Made by a program: the position numbers and the translations under genes. DNA of 39,160 bases from Verrucomicrobiota bacterium (GTDB taxonomy: Bacteria > Verrucomicrobiota > Verrucomicrobiia > Opitutales > Opitutaceae), in contig JAUWBF010000028.1 of assembly GCA_030601755.1 (NCBI GenBank), positions 1 through 39,160 of the forward strand, given 5' to 3'. Below, piece by piece: positions 33,327 to 39,160 of the stretch (position 1 is the stretch's first letter; every line of letters starts with the position of its first letter). Below the pieces are notes generated by a model. That model ran no database searches and was not told the origin of the DNA. It saw only the letters and a program-made list of their open reading frames with translations.

Positions 33327-33358
33327 GCGGACCGTAGCCACGCGAATCTTTGGTCCGC
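33327..33358. promoter_or_regulatory. Inverted repeat in the Rrf2 leader
   Basis: GCGGACC (33327-33333) and GGTCCGC (33352-33358) are perfect inverted arms with an 18-base gap, between the TATAAT (minus strand, 33367-33372) and the Rrf2 start. It may be the operator through which the repressor controls its own gene, or a leader hairpin. Confidence 0.4.
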
Positions 33359-33448
33359 AACCTGAAATTATAAACATAAGCCCGCCCCACCGCCTTCGCC
33401 CGATCTCATTCATGTTTGATTCAGAAGCGTTGTGCTAGGCTGCGCACC

Positions 33449-34969
33449 ATGTTCCCCATACCCGCTCTGTCCGGCCCATTGCCCCGCGTCCTCGTGTTGC
33501 TCGCCTCCGCCCTGCCCGCCGCCGCCTGGACGGTCGTCGACACCGGCCAGACCGCCAGCTACGACGACCGCTCGCCCATCGACGCCCCCGCGCCCGGCCG
33601 CGCCTTTCACGGCCAGGACGCCCACCACGCCGGCCCCGCCCCCGCCTACCGCGACAACGGCGACGGCACCGTCACCGACCTCGTCACCGGCCTCGACTGG
33701 TCGCGCGCCGTCGATCCGAAAAAAGTCTCCCTCGAGGAGGCCGAGGTCATCGCCCGCGAACTCCGCCTCGGAGGCCACGACGACTGGCGCGTGCCCACCA
33801 TAAAAGAGCTCTACTCGCTCATCGACTTTCGCGGCGTCACCGGCCTCGCCGATCCCGGCGCCACCACGGCTCCGCGCTCGGCCGTGCAGTATTTGAATAC
33901 CGACTACTTCGACTTCCGCCACGGCGGCGCGGGCGAGCGCTTCATCGACGCCCAGTGGCTCAGCTCCACCCGCTCCGTCAGCCCGCTCATGGGCGGCATG
34001 CCCGCGCTCTTCGGCGTCAACTTCGCCGACGGCCGCATCAAGGGCTACGCCACCACCACTCCCGACCCGCGCCGCCCGGAGAAAAAATTCTACGCCCGCT
34101 ACGTGCGCGGCCCGCTCGGCTACGGCGAGAACGACTTCGTCGACAACCGCGACGGCACCGTCACCGACCGCGCCACCGGCCTCACCTGGCAACAGGCCGA
34201 CAGCGGCCGCGGCATGGTCTGGCGGGACGCCCTCGCCTACGCCGAGAACCTCTCGCTCGCGGGCCACGACGACTGGCGCCTGCCCAACGCCAAGGAACTC
34301 CAGTCCATCGTCGACTACACGCGCTCGCCCGACGCCACCGACTCGCCCGCCCTCGATCCGGTATTCAAGACCACTGCCATCACCAACGAGGCCGGCCAAC
34401 GCGACTGGCCGTTCTTCTGGACCTCGACCACCCACCTCGACGGACCCGACTCACGCCAGGCCGTTTATGTCGCCTTTGGCCGCGCCATCGGCCAGATGCA
34501 CGGCCGCACGATGGACGTGCACGGCGCCGGCGCACAACGTAGCGACCCGAAAACCGGCTCGCCCCGCATCGGCCACGGTCCGCAAGGCGACGCCCAGCGC
34601 ATCCTCAACTTCGTGCGCTGCGTGCGCGGCGGCACGGCCGCCACCGACGCCGCCCCCGCGACCACCGCGGGTCGCGACCGTTATCCGCAGACCGTGCGGG
34701 TCGCCGGCGTCGCTTATCGCCCCGAGAAAATCACCGACCGTCCCGCGTCCCAACGCCCATCCGTGGAGACGCGACAAACGCCTCCTGCCGGCAAAGCCGG
34801 AGCCGGCGCCGACGCCTTCATCCGCCGCCTCGATCGCGATCGCGACGGCCGGGTTTCCCGCGCGGAATTCGACGGCCCCGCCGACCGCTTCAACGACTTC
34901 GACCGCAACCGCGACGACCACATCTCCGCCGAGGAAGCCCCGACCGGCCCGCCCCCGCAGCGGCGCTGA
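33449..34969 (+). CDS. Secreted DUF1566 (Lcl-type) protein with C-terminal EF-hands
   Basis: From the ATG at 33449 the product is 506 residues with a signal peptide (LPRVLVLLASALPAAAW). Two DUF1566/Lcl C-terminal-like domains follow, each starting with a 'DNxDGTVTDxxTGLxW' line (RDNGDGTVTDLVTGLDW and VDNRDGTVTDRATGLTW) and a 'GGHDDWRxPxxKEL' line. The second ends with FVRCVRGG, the usual end of this lectin-like fold. After a Pro-rich linker, two EF-hand-like loops are seen: DRDRDGRVSRAEF and DFDRNRDDHISAEE. It is presumably an extracellular calcium- or glycan-binding protein. It is divergent from the Rrf2 gene and ends 16 bases from the convergent histidine kinase gene. Confidence 0.92.
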   Translation: MFPIPALSGPLPRVLVLLASALPAAAWTVVDTGQTASYDDRSPIDAPAPGRAFHGQDAHHAGPAPAYRDNGDGTVTDLVTGLDWSRAVDPKKVSLEEAEVIARELRLGGHDDWRVPTIKELYSLIDFRGVTGLADPGATTAPRSAVQYLNTDYFDFRHGGAGERFIDAQWLSSTRSVSPLMGGMPALFGVNFADGRIKGYATTTPDPRRPEKKFYARYVRGPLGYGENDFVDNRDGTVTDRATGLTWQQADSGRGMVWRDALAYAENLSLAGHDDWRLPNAKELQSIVDYTRSPDATDSPALDPVFKTTAITNEAGQRDWPFFWTSTTHLDGPDSRQAVYVAFGRAIGQMHGRTMDVHGAGAQRSDPKTGSPRIGHGPQGDAQRILNFVRCVRGGTAATDAAPATTAGRDRYPQTVRVAGVAYRPEKITDRPASQRPSVETRQTPPAGKAGAGADAFIRRLDRDRDGRVSRAEFDGPADRFNDFDRNRDDHISAEEAPTGPPPQRR

Positions 34970-34985
34970 ACAATCTCCCATCAGC

Positions 34986-36473
34986 TTAAGCTGGTTTCAC
35001 TCCCGCCGCAGCCAGCTCGATGCGGAAACAACTCCCCCGCCCCAGCTCGCTGGTGACCGTGAGCGTGCCGCCGTGCGCCTCGACGATGGTGCGGCAGATC
35101 GCCAGGCCGAGGCCGACGCCGCCGGTCTTCGCGCGCGATTCGTCGACGCGATAGAACCGGTCGAAAATGCGGTCGAGCTTGTCGGCCGGGATGCCGATGC
35201 CGTTGTCCTCGACCTCGATGAACACCACGCGCTCCGCCGAGCCCGTGCGCAGCCAGACGCGCCCGCCGGGACGGTTGTAGCGCAGCGCGTTGTTCAGCAG
35301 ATTGATGACCACCTGCCCCAGCCGCAGCGGATCGGCGCGCACGCCGCCGGCGCCCAGCGCGGACTCCACCGGGATCGCGTGCTCCGCGGACAGCGGCGTG
35401 ATCACGCCGAGCGCATGCCGCGCGACCTCGACGACGTCGACATCGGCCAGCTCCAGCGGGGACTCCGCCGCGTCGAACTTCGCCAGCAAGCCCAGCCGCT
35501 CGATCAGGCCGCGCATGAACTGCGCGCTCTCGTGACACACCTCGATCGTCTCGCGATAACGCGCCGCGTCGCGCGGCCGTTTCAACGAGAACTGGCAGTC
35601 GGCCAAAATCGCCGCCACCGGCGTGCGCAGCTCGTGCGAGGCGTCGGCGGTGAACCGCACCTGGCGTTGCAACACGTCCTCGAGACGCGCGAAGGTCTGG
35701 TTGAGCACCGCCGCCAGTTGATCCAGTTCCGCCCCCTGCCGACCGATGGGGATGCGTCCCGACAACTCGCCAGACGCGATGCGCTCCGCCGTCTGGCTGA
35801 TGCGCGCGATCGGGCTGAGTCCGCGCGTGATGATGAAAAAACCCAGCAGCGACGAGCCGGCGAAAAACGCCAGGCACCACAGGCCCGCCTGACGCGCCTC
35901 GCGCCAAACCTCGCGGTCCAGCGCCGGGCGCGGCATGCCCACCAGCAAGCGGCCCTGATTGCGGGCCTTCACCGCCACCACCAGATAAGGGAAACCCGCC
36001 ACCGCCTCGAATTGCCGCAGATCGCGGGACTCCTCGACAAGGCGCGCCGCGTCATGCGCCGGCGCGTTGTCCGAACGGTAGATCACCCGCCCGTCGCCGG
36101 CCACCGCGAGCAGGAACCCGTCGTCCCGCGACAACATCCGCATCGCCTCCCGGAAGCGCCGGTCGTCGGGGTTAGGTTCCGTGTGCTCGGCGGTCGCGAA
36201 CCCGCGAACATCCCGAGGTCCATCCCGGTCCGCCGGCGGAAAGATCGCCGGCAAAAACGCCACCGCGCTCGCGCTCAGTCGCGACTTCGCCAGCGCCTCC
36301 ACGTCGCGCTTCTTGGCCAGCACGTGCACGACGAGCAGCACCGCCAGACCGCCGCCGATGAGCAGCGTGTAATAAACAAAAATCTGCCAACGGATGCTTT
36401 TGCGAAAGGATGCGGTGGATGTTTGACGTTGGTTCGGCCGGCTCGGGCCGGTTGACGCCGAAAGTGATAACAC
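34986..36473 (-). CDS. HAMP-domain sensor histidine kinase (orphan)
   Basis: The product is 495 residues. Two membrane helices (~31-52 and ~198-216) enclose a ~145-residue periplasmic sensor region. HAMP follows (~217-270, LSPIARISQTAERIASGELS), then HisKA with RFTADASHELRTPVAAI (His280), and HATPase_c with VINLLNNALRYN, DNGIGIP and GVGLGLAI. All catalytic boxes are present. The start is GTG 36473, supported by an AGGTGAGG ribosome-binding site; no other good start lies before the first helix. Kinases of this class are normally preceded by an OmpR-type response regulator, but none is here. A TGAACG direct repeat with an 11-base period lies directly upstream and resembles an OmpR-family binding site. 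Confidence 0.93.
   Translation of the reverse strand: MLSLSASTGPSRPNQRQTSTASFRKSIRWQIFVYYTLLIGGGLAVLLVVHVLAKKRDVEALAKSRLSASAVAFLPAIFPPADRDGPRDVRGFATAEHTEPNPDDRRFREAMRMLSRDDGFLLAVAGDGRVIYRSDNAPAHDAARLVEESRDLRQFEAVAGFPYLVVAVKARNQGRLLVGMPRPALDREVWREARQAGLWCLAFFAGSSLLGFFIITRGLSPIARISQTAERIASGELSGRIPIGRQGAELDQLAAVLNQTFARLEDVLQRQVRFTADASHELRTPVAAILADCQFSLKRPRDAARYRETIEVCHESAQFMRGLIERLGLLAKFDAAESPLELADVDVVEVARHALGVITPLSAEHAIPVESALGAGGVRADPLRLGQVVINLLNNALRYNRPGGRVWLRTGSAERVVFIEVEDNGIGIPADKLDRIFDRFYRVDESRAKTGGVGLGLAICRTIVEAHGGTLTVTSELGRGSCFRIELAAAGVKPA

Positions 36474-39160
<2,687 letters not shown>

Overview
The window looks like chromosomal DNA of a Verrucomicrobiota bacterium close to the Opitutaceae. 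This is inferred from family content, not from a marker tree. The DNA is very GC-rich with C/G-biased third codon positions, so long antisense open frames are common. A PEP-CTERM protein, a prepilin-like protein with a C-terminal H-x9-DG-type end, several secreted glycan-active proteins and a fused CcoN-CcoO oxidase all fit that group. Few genes have a clear Shine-Dalgarno sequence.

Layout. 1-1800: the 3' end of a large secreted protein, a small secreted protein and a PEP-CTERM protein, closed by a strong terminator. 1850-4150: a dispersed palindromic repeat, a minus-strand 3' gene stub that still has its terminator, and an unrecognised membrane protein. 4155-9213: a large GH38 alpha-mannosidase divergent from a prepilin-like pseudopilin and a conserved unknown protein. 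The divergent region holds two 17-bp palindromes related to a third one upstream of the small secreted gene at 566. 9274-14869: a possible small basic protein, a 1356-residue hybrid histidine kinase with an NMT1-like periplasmic sensor, and a Pro/Ala-rich membrane protein with a GspC-like end. 15181-19382: a modular DUF5060/DUF4038 putative glycoside hydrolase translationally coupled to a helical-repeat protein.

19368-29400 is a long minus-strand block built around cytochrome cbb3 oxidase. In transcription order it reads: CcoS-like His/Cys-rich protein, fused CcoNO, CcoQ, single-haem CcoP, CcoG, a small membrane protein in the usual CcoH position, a TauE/SafE-like membrane protein, the CcoI copper ATPase, a rhomboid protease and an SGNH hydrolase. 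The structural subunits, the ferredoxin-like assembly factor CcoG and the copper-supply proteins lie together, so the block can plausibly build a high-affinity terminal oxidase. Three different palindromic repeat families sit at cistron boundaries inside it, and two of them now encode the C-terminal tails of proteins. A separate low-GC palindromic segment is inserted in frame in CcoI. A Cys-containing small protein is transcribed divergently.

29606-36473 is mostly regulatory: a PocR-AraC regulator with a direct-repeat site upstream, a small membrane protein, a MntR-type repressor, a coiled-coil zinc-ribbon protein, an Rrf2 repressor, a secreted DUF1566/EF-hand protein and an orphan HAMP histidine kinase. 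From 36797 to the right edge runs gyrB, cut by the window end. I saw no tRNA, rRNA, CRISPR array, transposase or phage gene. The notable signals are the operator-like palindromes, the repeats that rewrite gene ends, and the CcoI insertion.
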